Assembly (NCBI GenBank): GCA_002730875.1
Contig: PCBI01000005.1
Span: 682,001-746,000 of the forward strand
Source of the DNA: Spirochaetaceae bacterium
GTDB lineage: Bacteria > Spirochaetota > Leptospiria > Leptospirales > Leptonemataceae
DNA: 64,000 bases
Reading direction: 5' to 3'
A program made the position numbers and the translations under genes. Of this stretch, positions 8,730-18,090 are shown in pieces. Every line of letters begins with the position of its first letter. Within the stretch, counting starts at the first letter, position 1. The notes under the pieces were generated by a model. It saw nothing but the letters and a program-made list of their open reading frames with translations. It was not told where the DNA came from and ran no database searches.

Positions 8730-9590
8730 TCAAGTAACCAGATAACGAAGGGCGTCATCGCCCAGAATGCCCATAACAGAATCGTGGAGCAATTCGCGAA
8801 ATCGGGCCTCGTCGGTGACGATTTGATCGCCGTCCTTCTTGAAGAACTCCCGGGAAAGGCCCAGTTTCAGAACCATGCGGGTGATATTGATCCCGTCCCG
8901 CACCGAGTAGGGCTCATCGGCCTGGTGGGCTGCCTGGAGAAACTTCACAACATAGCTGATGATTTCATCCGGAGCAAAAGGCAGATTGGCTTTTAGAATC
9001 TCCGCCTCTTCGTCCGCATCGGCAAAGTCGATATAGATTTGCGGCTGCAGTCGGCTCTGGATGTATTCCGGAATCTCGAATGTAGAGGCGTCCTCATTCA
9101 TGGTAGCACAGAAGCGAAACTCCGGATGCGCCTTTACCTTTATACCGGCAATGATGGATTCAATATAGCGACGATGGTCCAGAAGCGGCGCCAGCGAGGC
9201 CCAGGACTTCTCCCCCATGCGATTGCCTTCATCCAGGATGGCCACGCCGCCTTCGATCATGGCGGTAACTATGGCGCTGGCTACGTATTTGATCTTGCCG
9301 GATTCGGCGATTACGGGAGTAATCAGAAGATCCTCCGGGCGCGTATCCATGGTGGCCTGGAAAATGTACACCGGTTTGCCCAGGGCCCGGGCTGCTGCGG
9401 CGGCCAGGGTAGTCTTGCCCACTCCGGGACGGCCAATGAGTCGCGGATTCAAGGGGATGTCATCTTCGTGGACAGTCATCCAGCAGGCCATTAGCTGCTG
9501 CAAGACATCCATATTACCTACCCAGGGATGTTCATCTTGATCGGGCGCGCCCAGGTGAAGATTGATTCCGTCTATACTATGCGTTTTCAT
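8730..9590 (-). CDS. MoxR-family AAA+ ATPase
   Basis: A 286-aa AAA+ ATPase of the MoxR group, which usually act as chaperones that insert cofactors or activate partner proteins. Walker A GRPGVGKT is at 53-60, Walker B VAILDE at 116-121, and the sensor-1 segment FRFCATMNE near 157-165. The helical C-terminal domain follows. It is the first gene of a probable two-gene unit with the 679-aa protein, which is therefore the likely substrate or partner. The nearest divergent gene is the serine hydrolase at 9671. No Shine-Dalgarno is obvious at the ATG. Confidence 0.92.
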   Translation of the reverse strand: MKTHSIDGINLHLGAPDQDEHPWVGNMDVLQQLMACWMTVHEDDIPLNPRLIGRPGVGKTTLAAAAARALGKPVYIFQATMDTRPEDLLITPVIAESGKIKYVASAIVTAMIEGGVAILDEGNRMGEKSWASLAPLLDHRRYIESIIAGIKVKAHPEFRFCATMNEDASTFEIPEYIQSRLQPQIYIDFADADEEAEILKANLPFAPDEIISYVVKFLQAAHQADEPYSVRDGINITRMVLKLGLSREFFKKDGDQIVTDEARFRELLHDSVMGILGDDALRYLVT

Positions 9591-9670
9591 GGACAGGCCA
9601 ATGTGGCGTGTATCTTGCCGGCTGTCAAGATGGGCTTGACCCGTCCGCCAGGCCGCACGTCCCTACCGGT

Positions 9671-11611
9671 ATGCGAACGAACCGCCGTCTGACCCTCTTG
9701 CCCGCCTCCCTTTTTTCGACGCTGGGATTTCTGACATCGCTGATCCTCCCTTCATTGTCACTCCAGGCCGAGGGCGAGCCCTATCCGGGTGTGGTTTCCA
9801 CCGGAAAGGGAAGCGGAGCCGAAGCATTCATGGATGAATTCATGGCCACTACCGCTCGGGAGGCCAGTGTACCCGGGGCCCTGGTGGCCATCGTAAAGGA
9901 TGGAAGACTGGTTTTGCTAAAGGGCTACGGCGATGCCCATTTGAAGGAAGGGCAGCCGGTAGACCCGCAAAGGAGCTATTTCCGAGTGGGCAGCATTTCC
10001 AAGACCTTTGTAGGACTGGGAATTCTGCGAGAGATCCAAAAAGGCCAACTGAGTCTGGACCAGAACGTGGGCGAGATTCTGCCCGAACTGGCGGTGCAAT
10101 TCGATCATCCGGTCACTTTAAAGCAATTGATCACTCATACGGCAGGTTTCGATGAGCGACTCATCGGTCTGGGCGCTCCGGAAGGCGAAAGTCTGGAAAC
10201 GCTTCCTGACATGGCGAGTAAACAATACCCGGGCCAGATTGCCCCACCTGGGACCTACTACAATTATTCGAACTACGGCTACCTGGTGCTTGCAGCGGTT
10301 CTGGAGAAAAGCTCCGGGCAAAGCTTCTTTGATTATCAGCGGGAATTGCTTGGCGTTCTGGGAATGGATGCCTCGTTTGATCGAGGTTCCCTGGATACGG
10401 ATCGCATCGCTCTGAGCTATGCCAAAGGTCCGGATGGAACCAGAATGGAAATGCCCTACATGCGTCTGCGGTATTATCCGGCTGGTTCTCTCTATGCTAC
10501 CGGCGAGGCAATGAGTCGGTATCTTCTAGCGCTGGCGACTGGCTTCTCAGGGAGCGATGCTATATCTACCGACAGCTATACCTTGCTGGTTGGAAACTTG
10601 TACAGTCCGGAACCGTCGCTCAGCGGATCCGCATTCACATTCTATGAAAGGAACTTGCGGGGCCTCCGAATGGTCGAGCATGCCGGAGACTGGGAGGCCT
10701 TTTCTTCGCTTCTTTCCTTTTCGCCGGATCGCAAGACCGGTATCTTTTTCAGCACCAATGGAAGTTCGGATCCACTTCTCCGGGAAAAGCTGATGCAAGC
10801 GTTTGCTGACTTTCTTGCAATCGAGAAGCCTGTGCTGCCCGAGCCAGTGGAGCCGGCATTGTCGCTGGAAAACTATGCAGGCTCCTATCGTTATGCCCGG
10901 TACGAACACGATGGCATGCTAAAAATTGGCGGTCTTCCCATGCAGGTGGACATTGCGCCATCCGGCGGCGACCTCGTGGCCACCTTCCCGGCCGGGTTTT
11001 CGGAGCCGGTCATCTTGCGCCCCGTGGAGCCGCATCTATTTCAAAGCGCCGATCCGCCGGTTAAGGTTTATTTCCATGTTGAGGATGATAGGATCCAGGG
11101 CGTCTCCGGCACCTACATGGTGCCCTTCTATCTGGAGCGGATCAGCCCTCTAGAGGGGATGCAGACTGTGGTTCCCCTCACGGCTTTTGCCGTGCTGACC
11201 ATGCTTGCCTGCCTGTTTCTTCCGGTGGCGCGGACGCTGTTTATCCGATTCACCAATGCCGAGCTGCCGGACCTGGAGCCGGAAGCCGAAGAAGAGGAGC
11301 GCAAGGCCTTCCGCCTCCTCATTGCGGCGGCCTGGGCGCATGTGCTGTTTCTGCTGGGCACTCAGTTGCACATGGGGATTTTACAGCAGCACATTGTCGA
11401 AGGGGTTCCCCGAAGCCTGGAGGCATTGCTCTACTTGCCCTACGGTCTGCTTCTTCTGACGGTAATCCTGGCGGCGCGGATTCCCAGGGTCTGGAATGCC
11501 TTTAGCTGGGGACCGGGACTCAAACTATTCTACACGATTGTATGCATTGCGGGCGTGGTGTTTTTTCAGCTTCTATGGTACTGGAATCTGCTGGCGCCGG
11601 TTCGCGGGTAG
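9671..11611 (+). CDS. Serine beta-lactamase-like hydrolase (class C / PBP4* type) with C-terminal membrane helices
   Basis: A 646-aa exported enzyme of the serine beta-lactamase-like family; members hydrolyse esters, D-amino peptides or beta-lactams. The N-terminal signal segment covers about 1-33. The catalytic SxxK is SISK at 108-111, the YxN is YSN at 199-201 and the third motif is HAG at 337-339. After the catalytic domain come a lipocalin-like strand region and four hydrophobic helices (about 510-645) that should anchor it in the membrane. The frame extends upstream to a GTG at 9608, but the ATG at 9671 begins a proper signal peptide. The substrate is unknown; no resistance role should be assumed. 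Confidence 0.88.
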   Translation: MRTNRRLTLLPASLFSTLGFLTSLILPSLSLQAEGEPYPGVVSTGKGSGAEAFMDEFMATTAREASVPGALVAIVKDGRLVLLKGYGDAHLKEGQPVDPQRSYFRVGSISKTFVGLGILREIQKGQLSLDQNVGEILPELAVQFDHPVTLKQLITHTAGFDERLIGLGAPEGESLETLPDMASKQYPGQIAPPGTYYNYSNYGYLVLAAVLEKSSGQSFFDYQRELLGVLGMDASFDRGSLDTDRIALSYAKGPDGTRMEMPYMRLRYYPAGSLYATGEAMSRYLLALATGFSGSDAISTDSYTLLVGNLYSPEPSLSGSAFTFYERNLRGLRMVEHAGDWEAFSSLLSFSPDRKTGIFFSTNGSSDPLLREKLMQAFADFLAIEKPVLPEPVEPALSLENYAGSYRYARYEHDGMLKIGGLPMQVDIAPSGGDLVATFPAGFSEPVILRPVEPHLFQSADPPVKVYFHVEDDRIQGVSGTYMVPFYLERISPLEGMQTVVPLTAFAVLTMLACLFLPVARTLFIRFTNAELPDLEPEAEEEERKAFRLLIAAAWAHVLFLLGTQLHMGILQQHIVEGVPRSLEALLYLPYGLLLLTVILAARIPRVWNAFSWGPGLKLFYTIVCIAGVVFFQLLWYWNLLAPVRG

Positions 11612-11780
11612 AAGTGATTTCCGAGCGTCTGATTGCGCCTTCAGCGAAGGGGGCACTATTGGAGCAGTCAGGGCTCTCGGATTCATGATCCGACGTTGGG
11701 CTCCGTCCCAATCAAGCTAAAGGCTCTAAACGGCATTTCGCGGCTGCATGCTGGCTTGAAAGCCTTTGCCTTTTTCAACG

Positions 11781-11809
11781 CGCCCGCCATTCCGGTACAA
11801 TGGCGGGCG
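11781..11809. terminator. 11-bp perfect hairpin between convergent genes
   Basis: Perfect 11-base arms (11781-11791 and 11799-11809) flank a 7-base loop, halfway between two convergent genes (stops at 11611 and 11862). It has no clean T-tract on either side, so it may be a bidirectional terminator of the weaker kind or an mRNA 3'-end stabiliser. Confidence 0.5.
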
Positions 11810-11861
11810 AGGCCTTTGCTATTCGATCATCGAGCTAAAGGCCTGGCGCCGAAAGCTCTGG

Positions 11862-12365
11862 CTATTTGGTTTTGACTGGTTGTCCGCCGGAAAGAATCTT
11901 CACGGTCTTGTCCGGAAAATTCTGGGTGATGGATTGCTCAATCTGAGCGGCCACCGACTCGGCACGGCAGGAGTCTCCGTCGGGGATGCTGGAGAAATCG
12001 GCAATGACGACGGAACCTTCCTCTTTTACCGAAAGCAGCTTTGTTCCGCGATCGATTGCGCTGTAAGCGCCTTCTAGAGTTTCTTTCGATGTGGGTCCAT
12101 CGAGCAGCGCCTGCAACACGGCCTCGGGGGTCTTTGTGGCCACTTCGCGCTCCAGCGGCTCTACAGCGGAGCAGTCCGCGCCACCGCTGGCTGACATATA
12201 GATCTTAACCGTGGCCGGACCCGCGGGTTCGGGCTCCGGCTGAGGCTCCGGCTCCCCGGAGCACTGGAATAGGATTAGGCTGCACGAAAAAAGTGCGGCA
12301 AGCAGTAAGCTTTGCTTCGGATTTGTCTTCACGCTATATAATCGGTTGATTCGGCAGAATTGCAT
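11862..12365 (-). CDS. Lipoprotein with GerMN domain
   Basis: A 167-aa lipoprotein. The signal segment ends in LILFQCSG, a spirochaete-type lipobox, followed by a Pro/Glu repeat linker (EPEPQPEPEP). The C-terminal 115 residues match the GerMN pattern: VKIYMS, then EVATKTPEAVLQALLDGPT, then the VVIADFSS strand. GerMN domains are found in envelope lipoproteins of many non-sporulating bacteria and probably bind cell-wall components. An alternative GTG start at 12332 would shorten the N-terminus and still leave a good signal. It lies 24 bases downstream of the next minus gene and may share its transcript. Confidence 0.82.
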   Translation of the reverse strand: MQFCRINRLYSVKTNPKQSLLLAALFSCSLILFQCSGEPEPQPEPEPAGPATVKIYMSASGGADCSAVEPLEREVATKTPEAVLQALLDGPTSKETLEGAYSAIDRGTKLLSVKEEGSVVIADFSSIPDGDSCRAESVAAQIEQSITQNFPDKTVKILSGGQPVKTK

Positions 12366-12389
12366 GAATCATTATCACGGAAATCATGC

Positions 12390-12875
12390 TCACTGCGCCA
12401 GTTCCCATTTCTCCACTTTGCTTCTTACGCCCAGGCCCTGTTCCTGAATTGTAAGAGTGACGTTCAAAGGTCGGCTCGGAGTTACCAGACGGCCCAATTG
12501 CATCATTTTGTCGCAAAGGGATTTGTTGGACATCTGCTGGAGCCGGAACCATCCCTTGAGCTCCCAGTCTTCATCTTCGTTCAGCATGTAGTGCTCAACC
12601 CGGTAAAGGTCTGCCGGCTCCACTCTATCATCCTCGTATTCCACCTCGGAGTTGACTCCGCAGGAAAGCACAACAGCCTGCATTCCGGGAGTGTACTCTT
12701 CGTTGGTTCCCCAGAGAAGGCCCGGAACCTTTGCTTTTCTGGGAAAGAGCCATAGCACGTTTGTGTCTTCGGGCTGAGAGCGCACCAGTTGGAGGTCAAA
12801 CCTGGTCTCGGCTTCCACTGTAGTGAAAGAAAATAGCGCTACCAATGTGCCCAATACGGCGGTAAACAATTTCAT
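12390..12875 (-). CDS. Exported hypothetical protein
   Basis: A 161-aa protein with a clear signal peptide (about 1-22, ending VEAET). The mature chain is rich in charged residues and has two cysteines that could form a disulphide in the periplasm. A GGAG ribosome site lies 7 bases before the ATG. I do not recognise the family. It is followed by the GerMN lipoprotein on the same strand, and the divergent corA gene begins 122 bases upstream. Confidence 0.72.
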   Translation of the reverse strand: MKLFTAVLGTLVALFSFTTVEAETRFDLQLVRSQPEDTNVLWLFPRKAKVPGLLWGTNEEYTPGMQAVVLSCGVNSEVEYEDDRVEPADLYRVEHYMLNEDEDWELKGWFRLQQMSNKSLCDKMMQLGRLVTPSRPLNVTLTIQEQGLGVRSKVEKWELAQ

Positions 12876-12948
12876 AGAATTCTCCTGATCGGCCGGGCCC
12901 CCGGTTTTTCGAAGTAGTTCGTTCTGAGGCCTCTGTAGTCTGACGAAA

Positions 12949-12976
12949 TTGCCGGGTATCCGGGTTCCGGTAAAAT
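12949..12976 (+). promoter_or_regulatory. Putative sigma70-type promoter of corA
   Basis: TTGCCG at 12949-12954 and TAAAAT at 12971-12976 are separated by 16 bases, and the ATG of corA follows at 12998. This would give a leader of about 15 bases. Confidence 0.45.
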
Positions 12977-12997
12977 AAATTTTCCTCGCCCGGGGTC

Positions 12998-14089
12998 ATG
13001 ATTCCGGCAATCCGGGGTATGAGGCGCACCATTAATCGTAGATCCAGGAAGGCCGGATTGCCCCCGGGCAGTCTGGTTCATATTGGGGTAGGATCGGGGA
13101 CGAGTCTGATCCGGGGTCTCAGATATGGACCCTCCGGAGCCCACAGAATAGCATTTGAGGGAGAGCATTACAGCACAGATGCCGATGTGCCCGATCCCCA
13201 TGCCGACGAGGTACTCTGGTTACAGGTGCGAGGAGTCACCGAACCGGCAATGATCGAAAAGGTGGGGCGTAAGTTCGGTTTGCATCCGCTGCTCCTCGAG
13301 GATGTGATGAATACCGAGCAGCGACCCAAGGTAGAGGACTACGGGGACTATCTGTTTATTGTGCTGCGGGCGTTGCATTTTGATCCGGAAAGCGGCCTGA
13401 GTCATAAGCAGGTCTCGCTGGTGTTGGGACCTAACTACGTCCTGTCGTTCGAGGAATCCGACCAGGAAAGAAACTTTGATGGTGTTGTAAGCCGACTGCT
13501 GGATGGTCGGGGTCGGTTGCTGCATGAAGGCGCGGACTATCTGGCCTATTCGCTTGTGGACTCCGTTGTGGATCACTATTTTGCGGTATTGGAAAGCGTT
13601 TCTGATCAGATCGAAACCCTGGAGGAGCACGTGCTCTCGGGCAGAGAAAATCTGCTTCCGGCCATTCATCGACTAAAAAGAGAATTGATCTCCTTGCGCA
13701 AGAGCGTCTGGCCACTGCGCGAAGCGCTGGTATTTCTGGATCGTCAACACTCCAGTCTCATCGATGAAGACCTGTCCGTGTTCTTTCGTGATATCTACGA
13801 CCATTGCATACATGTAGTGGACACAATTGAATCCTTTCGAGACATGCTTTCCGGCCTACTGGATGTGCACCTATCGTCGATTAGCGCTCGATTGAATCAG
13901 GTGATGAAGCTACTGACTTTGATTACCACGATCTTTATGCCCATGACATTGATTACAGGAATCTATGGCATGAACTTTGATCGCATGCCTTTCCTGCACA
14001 GCCCGTATGGCTTCAGCCTGGTGATTGGCGCCATGGTCTTGATTTCCGGAAGCATGATCTGGTGGTTCCGCAAGAAGCGATGGCTTTGA
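12998..14089 (+). CDS. corA: CorA-family magnesium/cobalt channel
   Basis: A 363-aa divalent cation channel of the inner membrane. The long N-terminal cytoplasmic domain and the stalk helix lead to two transmembrane helices at the end. The signature GMN (in GIYGMNFD) is at 324-326 between the two helices, and the basic WWFRKKRWL tail follows the second. The family transports Mg2+ as a pentamer. Length is normal for CorA (about 320-370 aa). The start codon is the first ATG; another ATG lies 21 bases on. It stands alone, with unrelated genes on both sides. Confidence 0.96.
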   Translation: MIPAIRGMRRTINRRSRKAGLPPGSLVHIGVGSGTSLIRGLRYGPSGAHRIAFEGEHYSTDADVPDPHADEVLWLQVRGVTEPAMIEKVGRKFGLHPLLLEDVMNTEQRPKVEDYGDYLFIVLRALHFDPESGLSHKQVSLVLGPNYVLSFEESDQERNFDGVVSRLLDGRGRLLHEGADYLAYSLVDSVVDHYFAVLESVSDQIETLEEHVLSGRENLLPAIHRLKRELISLRKSVWPLREALVFLDRQHSSLIDEDLSVFFRDIYDHCIHVVDTIESFRDMLSGLLDVHLSSISARLNQVMKLLTLITTIFMPMTLITGIYGMNFDRMPFLHSPYGFSLVIGAMVLISGSMIWWFRKKRWL

Positions 14090-14121
14090 GCACCAGGTGT
14101 CTTACACGCCCGGGGGCCCGA

Positions 14122-14889
14122 TCAGAGCCCCGTTTCCTTAACGATGCGCTCCGCAACCGTTCGGCCACCGCTGTTGGAAACATGTATACCGTCGGACCAA
14201 CGCACGGGCCGATCCTTGCTTAGATAGTCGGTGGGAATGTAGCGTCCACAGCCGGATTGACGAATTTTGCGTTCATAGAACTCATTGAACAGCCGGGTCT
14301 TATTGTGATAGCCTACGGGCTTCATCGGTGGCATCCCAATCCAGAATACTCGATCGGTCTCATTACACAGCCTTCCGTAGAATTCATCGAATCGAATGGA
14401 ATATTGGTCCCACCAGAGGGCTACGTTCGCTCCATACTCCAATCGTTTTCCCTGGTACTTAAGCCACCGACCATCGTTGGATCCGAGCATGACGATGATG
14501 GCGTGGAAATCCCCGAATGACAATAGTTCCTGACTCTTATTCTGCCAGTCGAAGAAATGGGTCCAGGTGAGGCCGGTGGATTTCTTTACGAAGTACTCCA
14601 CCCTGTAGCCGCGATTCTCCAGATCCTTTTTCAAGGCCGGGCCAATGCCAAATTGCATCATGGAATCGCCAATGATCAGTATTTCTCTTTTTGAGGCCGG
14701 GCTGGCGGGTCCGCCAGAATCGTGGCCGGGCTTTTCATCGCCATTACTTGCCCGCTCCAAGGGCAGAGTATTTGGATTCTTGTCGCTCTGCGCGCTGGAT
14801 GGATCGCAACTCAGAAGAGCGGAAAGCGAAAGGGCAACTACCAGGCCAATGCCTGACAGGGCCCTGGATTGAATGGTCGAGCGGCTCAT
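14122..14889 (-). CDS. SGNH-hydrolase-like lipoprotein (DUF459-like)
   Basis: A 255-aa probable lipoprotein with the SGNH/GDSL hydrolase motifs: GDS at 74-76 (block I), GSND at 136-139 (block III) and DGIH at about 233-236 (block V with the catalytic Asp and His). The signal segment ends in LSALLSCD, so Cys28 is the likely lipidated residue. A Ser/Gly/Pro-rich linker follows. Relatives act on acetyl groups of cell-envelope sugars or glycans; the substrate here is unknown. It reads into the end of the corA region and is convergent with corA. Confidence 0.82.
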   Translation of the reverse strand: MSRSTIQSRALSGIGLVVALSLSALLSCDPSSAQSDKNPNTLPLERASNGDEKPGHDSGGPASPASKREILIIGDSMMQFGIGPALKKDLENRGYRVEYFVKKSTGLTWTHFFDWQNKSQELLSFGDFHAIIVMLGSNDGRWLKYQGKRLEYGANVALWWDQYSIRFDEFYGRLCNETDRVFWIGMPPMKPVGYHNKTRLFNEFYERKIRQSGCGRYIPTDYLSKDRPVRWSDGIHVSNSGGRTVAERIVKETGL

Positions 14890-14919
14890 ACGTACCGGAA
14901 ATTCCGGCGGGATGCCAGG

Positions 14920-15738
14920 TCAGCCCTTTTTTCTTTTCCAGAAATAGAGGCCAATCAGACCGAGTATGGCTACGCCTACACCGGATGCGATCCAGAGTCT
15001 TAGCCTGTACTGCTCTTCGGAAATGGTGGCATCGGGAGGGGCAATCCACGACAGCCCGGCCAGCAACTCCTCGACTAAATCCCTTGCATCGTTTTGGCTT
15101 TTTTCATCGAAGGTGCCCCCGGAGGGGATGGCAATAACACGGTACTCCAGATTTCTGGTGGCAATGTAGGCTTCTATGCTCTGCATTTTTTTCCCGCCTG
15201 AGAACCTGGTATTGGAATAGAGCAGACCCTGAATCTCGCCTTCCATATGCAGGGGCTTGATTTCTTTTACGCCGGGTCTGGCAATGATCCGGCCGGGGTC
15301 ATAGGTTCGGCTTTCGTTGAATGTGCAGAAGATGGCCAGTTCCATCCCGGCTGCATTGCGCGCCAACAGCGAGGTCTTGGTCTGCTCCATTACCGAGAAA
15401 CCATTCGGAAGATAGAAAGCGATGTTACAGGGCTCCACTACCTGGGCCTGCCTTTCGGCGCTGGCCTTCGAAGGATGGATCAGTGCAAGGGTCAGAACTA
15501 GATGCAGTGCGGCAGCAAGAATCGGGAATGGATAAAACGCTGAAGCCCGAGGTACAGACCAGGCCAGGCTCGAGATCATTTGCAATGCCAGAGTCTGGGG
15601 CCCCGAACACGCCCGCATCAGGAAGCGCCGCAGTGTTGAAGACGGCGGCACAGCCCGAACATCGGTCTCCGGCTCGGCCTGTGCGCCGGGCCCCGATGAG
15701 GCAGCCTTCCGTCGGCTTTTTCGTTTCCACCATTCCAT
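14920..15738 (-). CDS. Exported/membrane-anchored hypothetical protein
   Basis: A protein of up to 272 aa. One hydrophobic segment lies at about 70-93 and ends SKASAE, and a second at about 248-266 is followed by WKRKKG. With an internal ATG at 15579 (219 aa) the first segment becomes a proper signal peptide, so that start may be the real one and the first 53 residues may not be translated. The mature part between the two helices would be periplasmic with a C-terminal anchor. Family not recognised. It sits between the lipid-kinase-like gene and the SGNH gene on the same strand. Confidence 0.65.
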   Translation of the reverse strand: MEWWKRKSRRKAASSGPGAQAEPETDVRAVPPSSTLRRFLMRACSGPQTLALQMISSLAWSVPRASAFYPFPILAAALHLVLTLALIHPSKASAERQAQVVEPCNIAFYLPNGFSVMEQTKTSLLARNAAGMELAIFCTFNESRTYDPGRIIARPGVKEIKPLHMEGEIQGLLYSNTRFSGGKKMQSIEAYIATRNLEYRVIAIPSGGTFDEKSQNDARDLVEELLAGLSWIAPPDATISEEQYRLRLWIASGVGVAILGLIGLYFWKRKKG

Positions 15739-15788
15739 GGATCGCAGGTTTAGAGACTACGGCTCTAATCGAAACCCCTTTTTGGACG

Positions 15789-16793
15789 CTAAATCAGTAT
15801 TCGTAGAGCCCCTGGAAGAACAGAGGCCTTGATTTCAATCGTTCCGGGATAGTCGCCGTCGGAATCAACGCGTACTATTTGCTCAGGTCGTGTGGGTCGA
15901 ACACGAATCTCGTTGCAGCGAAAACTGCGCACGCCGGGTACAGTGAGTATACTTCCGTTATAGAGATGGCGCGAGTACCGTAATTTCTGGAGCGCATTCC
16001 AGTCTTCGATGAGAGTGATGTCCAGCAGGCCATCGGCGAGTTCGGCCCCGGGGGCGATCTGCATACCGCCGCCAAAGAACTGTCCGTTGCAAATGGCCAG
16101 ACTGACGATTTCATGGCGACTGTGCTGCGGGCTTTCCGAAGCGTTGCCGGTTCGCCAGATGACTTCTACGGGCTGATTTGAGTAGGAAAAGAGAAGCTTG
16201 AGCGCCGCCACATAGTAGGAAAGGGCGCCAAATCCCTTGGACGTGTTATTGATTTCGTATGCTACTTCGCCAGCCATGCCGCAGCCGGCAATGTTGATGA
16301 AAAAGCGCCCCTCTCTTTGGCCCCCCGGAGCTGTGTATTCGATCCATCCGGCATCGATGCTTTTTGCCGTACCATTCTTGATCTGATCCACCGCCAACTG
16401 GATGTCCGAAGGCACCCCCAGGGTGCGCGAGAAATCGCCGCCGGTCCCCTGGTTAACGAGCGCCAGATCGGGCAAGCGGACGTTCTTACGAGCTTTGTCG
16501 GGATCGATGGTCGGGTTTCCGGGCTGGTCTTTTTCTTTGCCGTACTTAACTTGTAGCAAGCCATTCACCACCTCCGACAGGGTTCCGTCCCCGCCCACCA
16601 CTACAAGCAGGTCCCTTCGGTCCTGGATTGCCTGGGCAGCCTGATGGGCGGCATCTCCGGCTTCCGTGGTGATATGAAACGTAAAGCTTCCGATGGCGGA
16701 ATTGAGAGTCTTCTGAATGGTTTCCCAGGCTTTCCCCGTGGTACCCCCCGAGGAAGTGGGATTAACTATAGCATGAACTCTCTTGTATTTCAT
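15789..16793 (-). CDS. Diacylglycerol/lipid kinase-like protein (DAGKc domain)
   Basis: A 334-aa cytoplasmic or membrane-associated protein of the YegS/DgkB family. The nucleotide-binding motif GGDGTLSEVVNGLL is at 67-80, preceded by NPTSSGG near 11-17. The motif GTGGDFSRTLG follows near 145-155, and the C-terminal domain is beta-rich with a typical ADGLLDITLI stretch. Family members phosphorylate diacylglycerol or related lipids. The specificity cannot be told from sequence. Its ATG lies 58 bases from the divergent sugar dehydrogenase gene. Confidence 0.9.
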   Translation of the reverse strand: MKYKRVHAIVNPTSSGGTTGKAWETIQKTLNSAIGSFTFHITTEAGDAAHQAAQAIQDRRDLLVVVGGDGTLSEVVNGLLQVKYGKEKDQPGNPTIDPDKARKNVRLPDLALVNQGTGGDFSRTLGVPSDIQLAVDQIKNGTAKSIDAGWIEYTAPGGQREGRFFINIAGCGMAGEVAYEINNTSKGFGALSYYVAALKLLFSYSNQPVEVIWRTGNASESPQHSRHEIVSLAICNGQFFGGGMQIAPGAELADGLLDITLIEDWNALQKLRYSRHLYNGSILTVPGVRSFRCNEIRVRPTRPEQIVRVDSDGDYPGTIEIKASVLPGALRILI

Positions 16794-16851
16794 GGAGGGG
16801 ACTATAGCTTGACCGTCGCCGGATGCATTTCTTTTTCAAACCGAGGTTTCC

Positions 16852-18090
16852 ATGAATTTGAACAAATTTTCTGCAATCATTCTTCTGCTGGCCCTGCCTT
16901 TCCTGTCCAGCTGCGAGGGACTGCGAGCCACTTTGATCGGCTGGTTTTCCCCGGAGTATCAGCCTGAAGGCACCGTAACCGATCTCAAGCCCGAGTTCTC
17001 GGGCCCGGATAGCCAGAGAAAGAAAATCGATATTCAGCTGGCGGAGATGGCCAGCGGTTATCCGCAGATTACCGAAATGGTATTCCATCCGTCTTCGGAC
17101 CGGTTTCTTTTTTTGGCTCAGAAGAACGGAAAGCTAACGCTTCTGGATCTTAAGAGCGGAAAAGGAAAGGAAATCCTCAAGCTGCAGGTGCCGGTGGTTT
17201 CCGAGCAGGGATTGCTGGGCATAGCCTTACATCCGGACTTTCTGCGTAACGGTTTCGTATTCTTGAATTACTCGGTGGAGGATGGCGATCGCCGCTTCAG
17301 CCGTGTGTCCCGCTGGACCATGGACAATCCCGGCGAATTAAATTCCCCTTCGCGGCTACGAGCGGAAAAGGTTTTTATGGAGGTGGATCAGCCCTACCAG
17401 AATCACAATGCCGGCCGGCTCGATTTTGGACCCGACGGTATGCTCTATATTGGATGGGGCGACGGCGGCTGGCGCGACGACCCGGAAGAGCACGGTCAGA
17501 ATCCACTTACTCTTCTGGGGTCCATGCTACGCATCGATGTAGACAAAGAAGAGGATGGGAAGGCGTACTCCGTTCCAAAGGACAATCCGTATCATACCGG
17601 AAAGCCGAACTGGGCCCGGGAGGTCTGGGCCATCGGACTGCGTAACCCGTGGAAGTACAGCTTTGATCCTAAAGGGCGACTGATCGTTGCCGACGTGGGC
17701 CAGAACAAATGGGAAGAAGTTACCTTCGTTGATAAGGGGGACAACCTGGGCTGGAACACCATGGAGGCCAATCATTGCTTCGACCCCGAGGAAGGATGCA
17801 ACCGGGCCGGCCTTCGCACGCCCATCTTCGAATACGGTCACGATGAAGGTCAGTCCATCACCGGCGGCTACGTGTATCTCGGTAATCGAACCGAGCTCAA
17901 GGGAAAGTACATCTTCGGCGATTTCGTGAAGGGCCGAATCTGGGCCATTGATCTACCGGAAGGAAACGAGATGGTAGAGGCGTACGCTCTTGGGAAATGG
18001 CCGCTACTTATTGCTACATTTGCCCGGGATGGCAGCGGCGAGGTCTACGTGGCCGATTTCGCTTCCGGCAAAATCTACCGAATACTCTAG
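16852..18090 (+). CDS. Glucose/sorbosone dehydrogenase-like (PQQ-type beta-propeller) lipoprotein
   Basis: A 412-aa lipoprotein with lipobox LPFLSSC and lipidated Cys21. The beta-propeller of the GSDH family is indicated by GLLGIALHPDF, by NHNAGRLDFGPDGMLYIGWGD and by IGLRNPWKYSFDP. Members use PQQ to oxidise aldose sugars at the cell surface, but many homologues have no proven PQQ binding. The His-Asn pair in the HNAGRL segment corresponds to the family's active-site region. No PQQ synthesis genes are in the window. The gene stands alone, and the following 350 bases hold no gene. Confidence 0.87.
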   Translation: MNLNKFSAIILLLALPFLSSCEGLRATLIGWFSPEYQPEGTVTDLKPEFSGPDSQRKKIDIQLAEMASGYPQITEMVFHPSSDRFLFLAQKNGKLTLLDLKSGKGKEILKLQVPVVSEQGLLGIALHPDFLRNGFVFLNYSVEDGDRRFSRVSRWTMDNPGELNSPSRLRAEKVFMEVDQPYQNHNAGRLDFGPDGMLYIGWGDGGWRDDPEEHGQNPLTLLGSMLRIDVDKEEDGKAYSVPKDNPYHTGKPNWAREVWAIGLRNPWKYSFDPKGRLIVADVGQNKWEEVTFVDKGDNLGWNTMEANHCFDPEEGCNRAGLRTPIFEYGHDEGQSITGGYVYLGNRTELKGKYIFGDFVKGRIWAIDLPEGNEMVEAYALGKWPLLIATFARDGSGEVYVADFASGKIYRIL

